Source: Elephas maximus indicus (taxonomy: Eukaryota > Chordata > Mammalia > Proboscidea > Elephantidae). Taken from it: a stretch of DNA of 64,000 nucleotides. The stretch lies in NCBI RefSeq assembly GCF_024166365.1, contig NC_064819.1, positions 3,174,501 through 3,238,500 of the forward strand. The letters are read 5' to 3'. How positions within the stretch are numbered: the stretch's first letter is position 1; each line of letters starts with the position of its first letter. The notes below the pieces were generated by a model. That model saw only the letters and a program-made list of their open reading frames with translations, had not been told where the DNA came from and ran no database searches. Both the position numbers and the translations under genes were made by a program. Below, one piece after another: positions 47,629-58,378 of this stretch.

Positions 47629-48307
47629 ATATTAATCAACTGAGCAGATATTATTTCAAAGGATGTTACTACTCCCAGAGTAGAACTAGACTGCTGGAAG
47701 ATGCCAAAACAAAAATACCCCAAATCCAAAAACATCAAAAAAAAAAAAAAAAGAACCCAAGCCAGAAGAGGTGATGTTGGCTGACAAGGGCTTCTATTGT
47801 AAGTAGGGAGACAAAATAAGCATATGAAGATAACCAAACATCTAGTCACTGCATCCTGTTATGGCAGAATACCCTGAGAGGACTTATGACTAAGTTGTGT
47901 AGTTATAAGCAGGCATGGAATAAAGGGATCATTCTACAGTACAGACAGTGGATGTGAAAGCGAAAGGAAGCTCACTCTGGTTTGGGGTCACCAAGGACGA
48001 AGGGCAGGAGGAGAAAGGCAGAAGCAAGCTATGGAAGCAAAGGAGATGGGAAGGAAGAAGATTGTCTGGACTGGAGTAGCGGCGTTGGGAGGGGAGGAAG
48101 ACTGGAAAGAGGATGCAGGGTGGGGCTGGAAACCTTGAGGCCAGCACAGAGAGGAGTGTCTATATGGAGGAGTAACAGGATGGGCTGGAGAAACTCTCCT
48201 TCCAAAATCCAACTCTGGCCTCAAAGCTACTTGGAATTTCCACAAGAAAGTTCAAGGCCAGCTGTTGACCTGGTATTGACTCATGTGTGATTTTCCTCCT
48301 TCCCTAG

Positions 48308-48637
48308 GAGCTGTGGCAGGGAGAATAGTAACAGCGGGCAACATTTCTGCAGAGGAAGGCAGCTCTGTCACTTTACAATGTCACCTCTCTTCCACTGTGG
48401 CGACGGTGACCCAGGTCAACTGGGAGCGGCCGCGCCAAACTCTGGCCATTCATCATGCTGAACTGGGGTGGCACATCTACCCAGCCTTCCAGGGACGAGT
48501 GGTGCCGGGGCCCGGCCTGGGCCTCACACTCCAGCTGCTGACGACCAATGACACGGGGGAGTACTTGTGCATCTATCATACCTTCCCTGACGGCATTTAC
48601 CAAGAGAAACTCTTTCTGGAAGTCCTGGGAAGCTCAG
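48308..48637 (+). CDS. TIGIT: TIGIT exon 2: extracellular Ig V domain
   Basis: This exon encodes the ligand-binding V-set domain. The split glycine codon joins exon 1, and the domain runs from GNISAEEGSS through FLEVLGSS. The V-domain cysteines are present in LQCHLSS and YLCIYH, with tryptophan in VNWE and the DTGEY motif before the second cysteine. All three sub-motifs that define the nectin/TIGIT family are intact: VTQ, A-x6-G (AIHHAELG) and T-F/Y-P (here TFP). The PGPGLGLTLQ stretch matches human. N-glycosylation sequons NIS and NDT are kept. The acceptor is a polypyrimidine tract with CCCTAG|GAG and the donor is CTCAG|GTATTT. Main differences from human are WERPRQ for WEQQDQ and HH for CN inside A-x6-G, close to the ligand interface, so affinity could differ. 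Confidence 0.95.
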
Positions 48638-48696
48638 GTATTTCCTCTCAGAGTAGAAAATGCCATCCTGAAGCACTGTGGAGAGCAAGGCTTCTC

Positions 48697-48862
48697 CACC
48701 CTGGATTGCATGTAATGTAGGAGCTTTTAAATAATACTTCTGCCTGGTCCCCACCCAGACCAATTAAATCACAGTCTCTAGAGGTAGAGCCTGGATGTTG
48801 TATGTTTTAAAAGCATTCCAGGTGATTCTACTGTGCAGCCAGGATTGAGAACCAACGTCCTT
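48697..48862 (+). mobile_element. MER5A-like DNA transposon relic
   Basis: ACCCTGGATTGCATGTAATG, CCCAGACCAATTAAATCACA and CAGGTGATTCTACTGTGCAG follow MER5A. It starts only 60 bp after TIGIT exon 2. Confidence 0.75.
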
Positions 48863-48889
48863 GGATACCACCCCGTGTCTGTCGGTTGG

Positions 48890-49075
48890 ACTCTGGGGGC
48901 TTGGGATGTGTGGCTGTGATGCTGGAAGCTATGCCACTGGTATTTCAAATACCAGCAGGGTCACCCATGGTAGACAGGCTTCATCAGAGCTTCCAGACTA
49001 AGACAGAGTAGTAAGAAATACCTGGCAATCTACTTCTGAAAAAACTGGCCAGTGAAAACCTTGGATAAGAAGTGC
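48890..49075 (+). mobile_element. SINE fragment of mixed type
   Basis: GCTTCATCAGAGCTTCCAGA then CTAAGACAGAGTAGTAAGA, followed by CTACTTCTGAAAAAACTGGC, resembles the tRNA-Gly-headed SINE body joined to long-type AfroSINE text. Confidence 0.55.
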
Positions 49076-49169
49076 ATTTACTAGGAAGACCAGTTAATGA
49101 GGTCATTTGGGAAGGGTCTTCATTTTTTGTTTTAGCCTCAATCATGTGAATTAGCCCATAAGTGTATAA

Positions 49170-49530
49170 AGATTAGCAGTTGCGGTTGAGTCATTTCTGC
49201 CTCATGTAGAGCTCATGTGTCAGAGTACAGTTGTGCTCCAGAGCAGAGACCCAACTTGGGGGGAGGGGCAGGAAGGGCTTGTGCCCTGGGCTCCGCTTGA
49301 GACGGGGCTCCTGTTAACACTTTCTATCTGCTGTCACAATTTCCATCGCCAGCTGTGAGGGATCATTCAGCAAATTAACACTAATTGCCCTAGGCCCCTG
49401 CTCCATAGGGTTTTCAATAGCTGACTTTTCCAAAGTTGATTGCCAGGTCTTTCTTCTTTGAAATGCCTCTGGGTAGACTTAAACCTCCAACCTTTTGTTT
49501 AGGCACTGAGCACTTTAATCAATTTGACCA
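49170..49530 (-). mobile_element. AfroSINE (long type) interrupted by a 140-bp foreign piece
   Basis: The SINE runs AGCAGTTGCGGTTGAGTCAT to CAGTTGTGCTCCA (49253). It resumes CTCCATAGGGTTTTCAATAG at about 49400 and ends TTTAATCAATTTGA. The piece between is GC-rich and not a repeat I recognise. Confidence 0.8.
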
Positions 49531-49690
49531 TTTAACCCACTGCCTTTGAGTCGAGTCTGACTCATAGACACCCTATAGGACAGAGCAGAACTGCCCCATA
49601 GAGTTTCCAGGGAGCGCCTGGTGGATTTGAACTGCTGACCTTTTGGGTAGCAGCCATGGCACTTAACCGCTACGCCACCAGCATTTCCAA
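49531..49690 (-). mobile_element. AfroSINE (short type)
   Basis: AACCCACTGCCTTTGAGTCG to CTACGCCACCAGCATTTCC. Confidence 0.92.
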
Positions 49691-50041
49691 TTTAACAGAT
49701 TAGAGCTAGTTAAAGACAAAACACAGTGTGGGCTAAGTGTAAATGTACGATAATTACATTAGTAGGGTATTTAATAAATTAGCTACCTGAACACGAAAAT
49801 CACTTTTGTGGAAGGTGGGAAAGGATTGTTATCATACCTTATAGCAGAGTGGTTAACAGTTCAGACTAATAGCAGACTGTTGTTATTAGGTGTCGTCGAG
49901 TCGATTGCAACTCATAGCAACACTTTAGGACACAGTAGAACTGCCATATAGGGTTTCCTAGGCTGGACTGTATGAAGAAGAATGGGGCATCAAGATTGGA
50001 GGAAGGCTCATTAACAACCTGCGTTATGCAGATGACACAAT

Positions 50042-50749
50042 TGTTACCTGTTACCACAAATTGCGGATTTGTGCCGCCTGCCGCAAAGCCGATACTGAGA
50101 CAGGAGGAGGTAAGCGGTAAGAGGGCTTTATTTATTCAAGAGACCAAAACTAAAAACTAGACCCCTTGGCGTGAGTCGATTTCAACTCATAGCGACCCTA
50201 TAGGACAAAGTAGAACTGCCCCATACGGTTTCCAAGGAGTGCCTGTGGATTTGAACTGCTGACCTTTTGGTTATTCAAGAGACAGAGAGGGTTAAATTGC
50301 TCTCAAATTCTGTCTAAACCTGGAGGACTAATTGGAGAGTTTTTATAGGGGGAAGGTCAGGGTTTAGAGGTTTTCAGGAATGTTGGTTTTTCTTTGAGGT
50401 AGACGTGATGATAAAGCGATCTATTATTGAAGTCCTGCAAGTCTCTTCATGCCATCTTGGAGTCCCGCAAGGCTCTTCATGCCATCCTGGTTTCTGTCAC
50501 AAGATGGATCTAAGCTTTGTTCAGCTACTTCGGTTTTGTGTATTTTTTCCTTGGGAGAGGAACATAGTTTAATTGGCAACTTAAAACTGATTACCTTATT
50601 TTTCTTTAAAGGAATAATCGTGGGACAGATTCCAGAGCAAATAATTACGTTTCAAAGACTAGCTTATACAGTTATATTAAAACATTAGAAAATATATTCT
50701 CTCTACTTCAATACTAAAACACTAAAGAAAATATGTTCTCTCTACTTCA
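50042..50749 (-). mobile_element. Solo LTR, possibly ERV1-like, inside RTE copy 6
   Basis: TG...CA ends on both strands (TGTTACCTG at the left, CTCTACTTCA at the right), 708 bp. CAAT on the left and CAAC on the right, with RTE text expecting CAAC, give a 4-bp duplication. An AfroSINE lies inside. Confidence 0.75.
50147..50272 (-). mobile_element. AfroSINE inside the LTR
   Basis: ACCCCTTGGCGTGAGTCGAT to CTGCTGACCTTTTGG, head-truncated. TTATTCAAGAGAC flanks it on both sides. Confidence 0.9.
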
Positions 50750-51639
50750 CAACCTTGCTTGCTGAAAGTGAAGAGGACTTGAAGCACTTACTGATGAAGA
50801 TCAAAGACCACAGCCTTCAGTGTGGGTTGCACCTCAACATAAAGAGAACAAAAATCAGCACAAGTGGACCAATAAGCAACATCATGATAAATGGAGAAAA
50901 GATCGAAGTTGTCAAGGATTTCATTTTACTTGGATCCACAATCAACACCCATAGAAGCAGCTGCTAAGAAATCAAGAGGCGCACTGGTTGGGCAAATCTG
51001 CCGTGAAAGACCTGGTTAAAATTTTGAAAAGCAAAGATGTCACCTTGAGACTAAAGTGCGCCTGACCCAAGCCATGGTATTTTCAATCACATTGTATGCA
51101 TGCAAAAGCTGGACGACGAATAAGGAAGACTGAAGAAGAATTGTTACCTTTGAATTGTGGTGTTGGCGAAGAACATTAAATATACCGTGGACTGCCAAAA
51201 GAATGAACAAATCTATCTTGGAAGAAGTACAACCAGAATGCTCCTTAGAAGCAAGGATGGCGAGACTGCTTCTTACATACTTTGGACATGTTGTCAGGAG
51301 GGATCAGTCCCTGGAGAAGAACATCAGGCTTGGTAGAGCACAGGGTCAGCGGAAAAGAGGAAGACCCTCAACGAGATGGACTGACACAGTGGCTGCAACA
51401 CTGGGCTTACGCATAACAATGATTGTGAGCAGGGCGAAAGACCGGGCAGTGTTTCCTTCTGCGGTACCCAGGGCTGCTGTGAGTCAGAATGGACTCTGTG
51501 GTACCTAGCAACAACAGCAACAGGTTGTAATCTCTACCAGGACAGATTGCCAGGTCTTTTCTCCCGTGAAGCGGTTACAGGGCTTGAATTGTCAACTTTT
51601 CAGTTAGCAGCCAAGAGCTTAACCATTTCACCACCAGGG

Positions 51640-51835
51640 CTGGGTCCAAATCTTGGCTCTGCTGTTGACCTCAGGCAAGATTGTTTAACTTCTCTGCACA
51701 TCAGTTTTCTCCTCTGTGAAATGAGGACAGTTGTAAGATCTTATGAGATGCAAACGTAGGATTAAATTACTTAATATAAGGAAATACACTTAGAACACTG
51801 CCTGGAACATGGCGAGCACTATATGGCTCCCATCT
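51640..51835 (+). repeat. MIR SINE
   Basis: GGTCCAAATCTTGGCTCTGC, TCAGTTTTCTCCTCTGTGAA and AGAACACTGCCTGGAACATG. Confidence 0.78.
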
Positions 51836-52049
51836 GACCTTGGCTAGAGGGGGAAGCTGAGGCTTGGAGGTGTTCCGAGGGATGAGCTGATTTTAACACA
51901 GCTGCTCTGGTTCTACCACACCACATCCTCGAAGCTTCTATTTACTGCCACCAATTGTTTTGGGGATTAAGTTTTAGGAGTTGGCAAAACATGTGGAAAC
52001 CAAGAAGATGCTCCTTGGGCTTCCTTGAAGCAATCAGGGCTGGTTACTA

Positions 52050-52985
52050 GGCATGTGTTAAGTCCTGACTTTGCCATTTGCAGCTGTGAAGAACACAGGC
52101 ATCAGGATTGGAAGAAGACCCATTAACAACCTGCATTATGTAGATGACACAACCTTGCTTGTTGAAAGTGAAGAGGACTTGAAGCACTTACTTATGAAGA
52201 CCAAAGACCACAGCCTTCAGTATGGGTTACACCTCAACATAAAGAAAACAAAAATCCTCACAACTGGTCCAATGAGCAACATCATGATAAATGGAGAAAA
52301 GATTGAAATTGTCAAGGATTTCATTTTACTTGGATCCACAATCAACAACCATGGATGCAATAGTCAAGAAATCAAATGGCTTATTGTATCGGGCAATGCT
52401 GCAAAAGACTTCTTTCAGGTGTTAAAAAGCAAAGATGTCAGCTTGAGGACCAAACCATGGTGTTTTCAATTGCCTGATATGCATGTGAAAACTGGACAAT
52501 AAATAAGGAAGACTGAAGAATTGATGCCTTTGAATTATGGTGTTGGTAAAGAAATCGAATGTGGACGGCCAGAAGAACAAACAAATCTATCTTGCAAGAA
52601 GTACAGCCAGAATGCTCCTCACAAGCAAGGATGGCAAGACTTTGTCCCACATAATTTGGACATGTTATCAAGAGGGACCAGTCCCTGGAGGAGGACATCA
52701 TGCTTGGTAAAGTAGGGGGTCAGCTAAAAAGAGGAAGACTCTCAGAGAGATGGATTGACACAGTGGCTCAACAACAGGCTCAAGCTTAGCAATGATTTTG
52801 AGGATGGTGCAGGACTGAGCAGCGTTATGTTCTGTTGTACATAGCGTCATTATGAGTCATAACGGACTGGACGGCACCTAACAACAACAGCTGTGTGAAC
52901 CTGAGGAAGTTGCTCACCCACTGTGATCCTCAGTGACTTACCTCCAAGGTTGTGAGATTAAATGAGATAAGTATGTAAAATGATT
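52050..52985 (+). repeat. MIR SINE split by RTE copy 7
   Basis: TTAAGTCCTGACTTTGCCAT before and GTGAACCTGAGGAAGTTGCT plus GAGATTAAATGAGATAAGTA after the RTE make one MIR. Confidence 0.72.
52092..52888 (+). mobile_element. RTE LINE copy 7, 3' portion
   Basis: It encodes GIRIGRRPINNLHYVDDTTL, with YVDD where other copies have YADD, then LLMKTKDHSLQYGLHLNIKK. It ends GGACGGCACCTAACAACAAC. CAGCTGTGAA before and CAGCTGTGTGAA after form the target duplication. Confidence 0.92.
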
Positions 52986-52987
52986 TT

Positions 52988-53440
52988 CTCATGGTTTAGG
53001 AGGCTTGTTGGTGCCGTCAAGTTGGTTCCAATTCATAGCAACACTATGTACAACAGAACTTCATTTTCTCACTGTTTAGGATGCTAGAAGTTGGAATTCG
53101 GGGCACTGGCTGAGTTCAGGGAAGATTTGCCCCCTCCACATCCCTCTACTGCCAGTGGTGGGGGAAGATTTTCATCTCAACTTCTTTAGCCCTTGTAATC
53201 CCCAGTTTCTTGACACTCTTCACTTCATGTGCCATCTATCTCTCCCTGTTTGTGCTTGCTTGCCTCTGTGTCTGTGCTGCTGTTTATGTCACTCAGAAGG
53301 GGTTAAATTTAGAACACACCCTACACTGATATGGCCTCATTAACATAACAAAGAAAATTGTATTCCAAAACAGGGTTATATTCACAGGTATAGGGGATAC
53401 AGTTTCAACACATATTTCACAGGGACACAATTCAATCCAT
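52988..53440 (-). mobile_element. LTR of family A with a small SINE/RTE-tail scrap
   Basis: AGGATGCTAGAAGTTGGAAT to GACACAATTCAATCCATTTC. A 50-bp scrap (GGTGCCGTCAAGTTGGTTCC to ATGTACAACAGAAC) is flanked by TTTTCTCATGGTTTAGGA and TTTTCTCACTGTTTAGGA. Confidence 0.78.
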
Positions 53441-53487
53441 TTCACACCTTTGCATCTCATCTGCCCAGTTTTAACAGGAACTGGACA

Positions 53488-53655
53488 AGTACACCCTGGT
53501 GGCGCAGCAGTTAAGAGCTCAGGAGCTAACTGAAAAGTCAGCAGTTCTAATCCACCAGCCACTCCTCGGAAACCCTATGAGGCAGTTCTACTCTGTCCTA
53601 CAGGGTCACTATGAGTCAGTATTGACTTGATTAGAACGGGTTTGGTTTTCTTTTT
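53488..53655 (+). mobile_element. AfroSINE (short type)
   Basis: Head ACCCTGGTGGCGCAGCAGTT, tail GTCAGTATTGACTTGATTAG. GGACAAGTACA occurs on both sides. Confidence 0.94.
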
Positions 53656-53659
53656 GGAC

Positions 53660-54195
53660 AAGTACAGCAGTCAGAATCCCAGAAAGGCATGGTGGCGAGG
53701 GGCTCAGTCCCTGGATGAAAATCTAGGTTATGTCAACAACTAAGCCCAGCAGTTGATCCCACTAATACTCTGGGTTCCCTCAGAAAAAGAGGCTGATCAG
53801 AATCCTTGAAGAGCTATTCTCAGAACTTGTACAAACTTATACAGAGAATTGGATCTGAGCAGGACAGAAGTAGTTATTGGCCCTGCAGCTGGGAGTGTTG
53901 CCAGCAAACAGCACTTAGCTGTCAGCCTTAGCTGAGGCATGCCACTCCCCCAGGAGCATGCTCCCTTTCCAGGGTAGCCTGCATCCAGGGACTGGGCTAC
54001 ATCTCAGAAGGACTGCACTGACCTCAGAACTCTGACACCTTCACTGAGGCCACTGTGACCACCCAATTTCTTTGCCTTCCCAATCCTCCTTTCTTTGCTC
54101 CTTCCACTGGGATCCTAAGAGAATTCTCTAATAAACTTCCTGCATGGTAATCTTTGGTTTCAAAGTTGCTTTCTGGAGAACCTTAGGCATGACAA
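53660..54195 (+). mobile_element. Possible ERVL-type LTR
   Basis: The 3' part has CTAATAAACTTCCTGCATGG, GGTTTCAAAGTTGCTTTCTG and CCTTAGGCATGACA, like the ends of ERVL LTRs with a polyadenylation signal. The 5' limit is uncertain. Confidence 0.5.
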
Positions 54196-54389
54196 TTAAT
54201 AAGCACTCAGTAAATGGCAGTTGCTATTACCATCAAGGAAGCCTTCATGGTTGAAATCAGACTTGTACTACATCTTGAGGGCTGGGGAGGGTTTAGTTGG
54301 GTGGAGGGCACTGAGAAGGTACGGAGGATGTTAGGGTTGACAATGGCCCTGAAGGGTCAGAATGTTAATCCTCTGGCTTCCTTGAACGT

Positions 54390-54545
54390 GTGTTGAGTCC
54401 TGACTCTTACCACTTGCCAGATGTGTGAACCTGTGGCCCTCAGTGACAACTTCCACAACGGTTGTGACATTAAATGAAGTAATGGAAGGAAAAGGCTTAG
54501 CACTGGGCCTAGCCTGTGGAAAAGGTCAACAATGTTAGGGATTCC
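54390..54545 (+). repeat. MIR SINE
   Basis: GAGTCCTGACTCTTACCACT, AGATGTGTGAACCTGTGGCC and GTGACATTAAATGAAGTAAT. Confidence 0.65.
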
Positions 54546-54609
54546 TATTTTATAATTGGCTGTGCTAGCCTAGAGCCCTGTACCTGGGTACCCTCAGCTG
54601 CCATTGTCA

Positions 54610-54875
54610 GCGGTGGTAGGCAGAATTCTATGGCACTCTCATGATTCTCACCCCCTGGTATACACCTATATTCTCCTAGTAATTCAATCAATCACAAACT
54701 AGGTGCTTCCCTGAAGGGATCTTGCACATGCAATTAAGGTCCCAAATCAGATGACCTTAGGTTAGGGAGATTATCCTCGGTGAACTGACCTGACTGGGTA
54801 AGCCCTTAAAAAGAACTGGGCTCTTGGTGGTGAAAGAGATTGAATTGAGAGGGATTCAAAAAGAGGGAGAGTCAG
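54610..54875 (+). mobile_element. Possible LTR fragment
   Basis: GGTAGGCAGAATTCTATGGC, CACCCCCTGGTATACACCTA and GAACTGGGCTCTTGGTGGTG recall an old mammalian LTR whose name I cannot fix. Confidence 0.4.
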
Positions 54876-54879
54876 ATAG

Positions 54880-55530
54880 GGCCATGGTAGCTCCATAGAC
54901 ACACCCAAACTCCCTGTGGGACCGAATTGCTGGGCTGAGGGCTGTGGGGACCATGGTCTTAGGGAACATCTAGCTCAACTGGCATAACATAGTTTATAAA
55001 GAAAATGTTCTACATTCTACTTTGATGAGTTGCATCAGGGGTCTTAAAAGCCTATGAGTGGCCATCTAGGACACTCCACTGGTCTCACACCTCAGAGAGT
55101 AAGGAAGAGTGAAGAAAACTAGAGACACAGGGGAAAGGTTAGTCCAAAGGACTAATGGACCACATCTACCACAGCCTCCACCAGACTGAGTCCAGTACAG
55201 TGGGATGGTGCCTGGCTACCACCACTGACTGCTCTGACAGGCATCACAATAGAGGGTCCCAGACAGAACTGCAGAAAAATGTAGAACAAAATTCTTACTC
55301 GAAAAGAAGGATCAGACTTGCTGGCCTGGCAGAGACTGGAGAAATCCTGAGAGTATGGACCCCGGACACCCTTTCAGCTCAGTAATGAGGTCACTCCTGA
55401 GGTTCACCCTTCAGCCAAAGATTGAACAGGCCCATGAAACAAAACAAGACTAAAGGGGTGTACCAGCCCTGGGACGGGGACTGGAAAGTAGGAGAGAACA
55501 GAAAAGCTGGTAATAGGCAACCCAGGGTTG
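54880..55530 (+). mobile_element. L1 3' UTR fragment
   Basis: GGACCATGGTCTTAGGGAAC, CTCAACTGGCATAACATAGT and GATGAGTTGCATCAGGGGTC parallel 1040-1180 of the large L1 in reverse. It ends at a TA microsatellite. Confidence 0.82.

Positions 55531-55534
<4 letters not shown>

Positions 55535-55582
<48 letters not shown>
55535..55582. repeat. TA microsatellite
   Basis: 24 uninterrupted TA units. Confidence 0.97.
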
Positions 55583-55585
<3 letters not shown>

Positions 55586-55782
55586 GAATAATACATTAAC
55601 CAAATTTACTTAGTGGGAAACTCATCACTTCCAGCCCCTCAGGCCTCCTTGGGTGCATCAAGTGTCATCTTCCAGGACCCAGGAGAGCCTGTTGCTTGTG
55701 GAGTTTGTGATCCTAGAGTCCTACCCTAAAGGAATGGACTTAAGATTCTGAATTAGGATATCAACCTATGCCTGCTATAAAA

Positions 55783-55990
55783 AACAAGTTGCGGTTGAGT
55801 CAATTCTGACTCAAGACGACTCCATGTGTGTCAGAATAGAACTGGGCTCCGTAGAGTACTCAATGGCTGATTTTTTTTAAAAGTGGATCTCCAGGCCTTT
55901 CTTCTGAGGAGCCCCTGGTTGAACTCCAACTGCCAACCTTTCAGTTAGCAGTCGAGAGTGTTAACCATTTGTACCATCCGGGGATGCCAT
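55783..55990 (-). mobile_element. AfroSINE (long type)
   Basis: AAGTTGCGGTTGAGTCAATT to TTTGTACCATCCGGGGATG. ATGCCTGCTATA occurs on both sides. Confidence 0.93.
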
Positions 55991-56392
55991 GCCTGCTATA
56001 GTCTCCATTGATTTTTTCTTGTTCTATACTTCATATAAGAGGAGAAATAGGATCCCCTCTACCTCCCTAACCCCCAGATTAAATGATACAAAAGCCAATG
56101 CCTATAAAAACACAAATAAGTACCATCTAGTTTCCTCTGATAACCAAGAAGAGAAGTGGTATAAGCTCATGGTGAAAGGTTGTAAACATGGAATCTTGAG
56201 AGTTAAGACGGGCACTCCCAGGAGAACCTCTTGAAAACAAACTTGTCAGTTTTATGCCAATAGGATATGAACAAGAGTAAGTCTGAGAAGAAGCACTTTC
56301 TCCCTCACCTGGATTCTGAATGTCTTTAAGGTCAATGTTTGGTGAGACATTTCCTAGAAAAAGAAGGTCAATTATTGGTACTTCTGAGGCTT

Positions 56393-56555
56393 GGACCCTG
56401 GTGATGAAGTGGTTAAAGAGTTTGGCTGTTAACCAAAAGGTGGCAGTTCGAATCCGCCAGCTAGTTCTTGGTAGTCCTATGGGGCAGTTCTACTCTGTCG
56501 TATAGGGTCGCTATGAGTCGGAATCGACTCGACAGCAATGGGTTTGGTTTTCTGA
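56393..56555 (+). mobile_element. AfroSINE (short type), well preserved
   Basis: B box GGCAGTTCGAATCCGCC, and tail ATGAGTCGGAATCGACTCGA then CAGCAATGGG, essentially the consensus tail. TCTGAGGCTTGG flanks both sides. Confidence 0.96.
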
Positions 56556-57440
56556 GGCTTGGGCAGCTTCTGGGAATTCTGGATGGGAGCGTCTTGCCTC
56601 CCAGGAAAATCCCATGGTATCAGGTGGCTCTGGGTTTATTACTAAGGGCTTGGATTATAAACCCCGGTAGATATATTCTAGACCCAACACCTTATCTTTT
56701 GAGTAGGCTGGAGTTTGTGCTTTTAGACACCTTGTGATTACCTTAACTCCTAGCCGGAGAGGAAGGAGGTGGTTTTCTCTGTCATTTTTTGTTTAGCAGT
56801 TTTGTTGTTGTTGCTGTTCAGAAACCAGAGTAAAGCTGCACATTGCTGTAAAACCAAACCCGGCTGGTTGTGGCTTGATTGGTCTTCCTGTTGATGAAGT
56901 TTCCCCCGGTGTCTCGGCCTTTCATTTTTTTCCCTCCTGGGATGTGGGCAAACGCAGGTGGAAGGGTTCTGAGGTTCTCTTGGGGTCAGGCTGGCCTGGG
57001 AGGCTTGGACAGTTAGGGCTTTCTAGCCTCTTTTGTCTCCTCCCCTCAGTGCTGCCTCCTCTGTTTCTGAGCCCCTTGGGTACCCTTCTATTATCCTATC
57101 CAGACCACAACCCTGCCTGATGCAACCTGAGTAGGGCACAGGCTGCCGGGTCCTTGTGGGTTGGGTCATGGGTTTGTGGTTTTCTCTGGACCCCGGACCT
57201 CCTTGCCTCTCATCTAAGCAGGAAGCCTTCTAGGCAGTTGCCCAGGGACTGTTAGCCAGGGATGCTTCAGAGGGGCAAAGCATGTGGCCTCAGCAGAGGG
57301 TCTGCTGCATTCTTCTGAACTGCATAACAGAGGTAAACTTCTGACTGTAGCGGGGCTTGGAAGTGGGGGTGGAGGAGAAGAGGAAGGGAATGAGTACACT
57401 TTATATACATTGGTTCACTTAATTCCCATGAAAAGCCCAG
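56556..57440. other. Unclassified intronic interval
   Basis: No gene or repeat recognised. Confidence 0.4.
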
Positions 57441-57449
57441 GATGTATTT

Positions 57450-57655
57450 GTTGTTAGCTGCCACTGAGTTGTCTCTGACCCTTGGTGACCTTATATATAA
57501 CAGGCTGAAACATTGCCTGGTCCTGTGCTATCTTCATATCATTGGTATGTAGTGGTTATTATCCTTTTCTCTGGGTAGAGCAACTGAGGCTCACAAAGGC
57601 CCCTTAAGCCATTTGTGGTGGGGCCTGGATTTGAAACTCAGTCTTTCTGATGTCA
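57450..57655 (-). repeat. RTE/SINE-tail fragment followed by a MIR
   Basis: TTGTTAGCTGCCACTGAGTT and CATTGCCTGGTCCTGTGCTA (RTE-like tail) run to 57545. GTAGAGCAACTGAGGCTCAC and GGGCCTGGATTTGAAACTCA look like a reversed MIR. Confidence 0.6.
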
Positions 57656-58004
57656 GTAGCCTGAGTCTTGGAGAACGTGCTTCCCTCATTGGGAAATGCA
57701 GGTTGGCTGTGTGAAAGTCCCTGTGCTGGGGGCCAACAACTCATCAAGTTCTCCATCCTCCCACCCCCCAGCCTTCCCCATCCCTCTACCCACCTACTCC
57801 TGGCAGAGCACTGGCTAGGAGATGTGGACCTGCTGCATGACCTTGGAGTACTTACCTGCTCTCTTGGGCCACTGTTTTCTCAATGCTTTAACAACTAGGA
57901 CATTAGATTAGATTCTTCTAAGATCCCTTTCAAATTTCGTGTTCAGGGATTGAGTACAGAGTCTTCAAAATGTAACCTCCCTGAGAATCAGGAATTCAGT
58001 GATA

Positions 58005-58075
58005 AGCGAGAAGTTCTACTCTGTCCTATAGGGTTGCTATGAGTCAGAATTGACTTGGTGGCACACAATCACCAC
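58005..58075 (+). mobile_element. AfroSINE tail fragment
   Basis: TTCTACTCTGTCCTATAGGG and GAGTCAGAATTGACTTGGTG. Confidence 0.82.
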
Positions 58076-58159
58076 AAGCTTTGAAGAGAAGCTGGATCAA
58101 CAGCTATTGGTACTACCAAGGTCTTTAGTACTAAAATATGTGAGAAAAAGCCAAAAACT

Positions 58160-58378
58160 CTTGGAAGGGGTCCCTGGGTGTGTAAATGATTAATGCACTT
58201 GGCTGCTAACTTGGAAAGGTTGGATGTTTGAGTCCACCCAGAGTGCCTCACAAGAATGTCCTGGAGATCTCCTTCTGAAAAATCAGCCATTGAAAACCCT
58301 ATGGAGCACAGTTCTACTCTGACACACATGGGTTTGCCATGAGTCAGAATTGACTTGTTGGCAACTGGTTTTTCAGTC
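58160..58378 (+). mobile_element. AfroSINE (long type)
   Basis: GGGGTCCCTGGGTGTGTAAA head, TTCTGAAAAATCAGCCATTG and GGAGCACAGTTCTACTCTGA body, AATTGACTTGTTGGCAACTG tail. Confidence 0.92.

Larger units (their letters stand above)
46475..48307 (+). other. TIGIT intron 1
   Basis: A GT-AG intron of 1833 bp. The 5' half is unclassified sequence. Two AfroSINE copies in minus orientation sit back to back at about 47250-47628. From 47930 to 48280 there is purine-rich, apparently unique sequence leading to the exon 2 acceptor. Confidence 0.85.
49965..51522 (+). mobile_element. RTE LINE copy 6, split by an LTR
   Basis: The left part encodes GLYEEEWGIKIGGRLINNLR and the YADDT motif (ends at 50041). 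The right part, from 50750, continues TLLAESEEDLKHLLMKIKDH and the C-terminal region, ending GTACCTAGCAACAACAGC. Stops and frameshifts are present. Confidence 0.93.
49878..51650 (-). mobile_element. AfroSINE (intermediate type) split by an RTE
   Basis: The left part is TGTTGTTATTAGGTGTCGTC to TTTCCTAGGCTG (49964). The right part is GTTGTAATCTCTACCAGGAC to CCATTTCACCACCAGGGCT. AGGCTG and AGGTTG at the two junctions form a 6-bp duplication. Confidence 0.9.
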
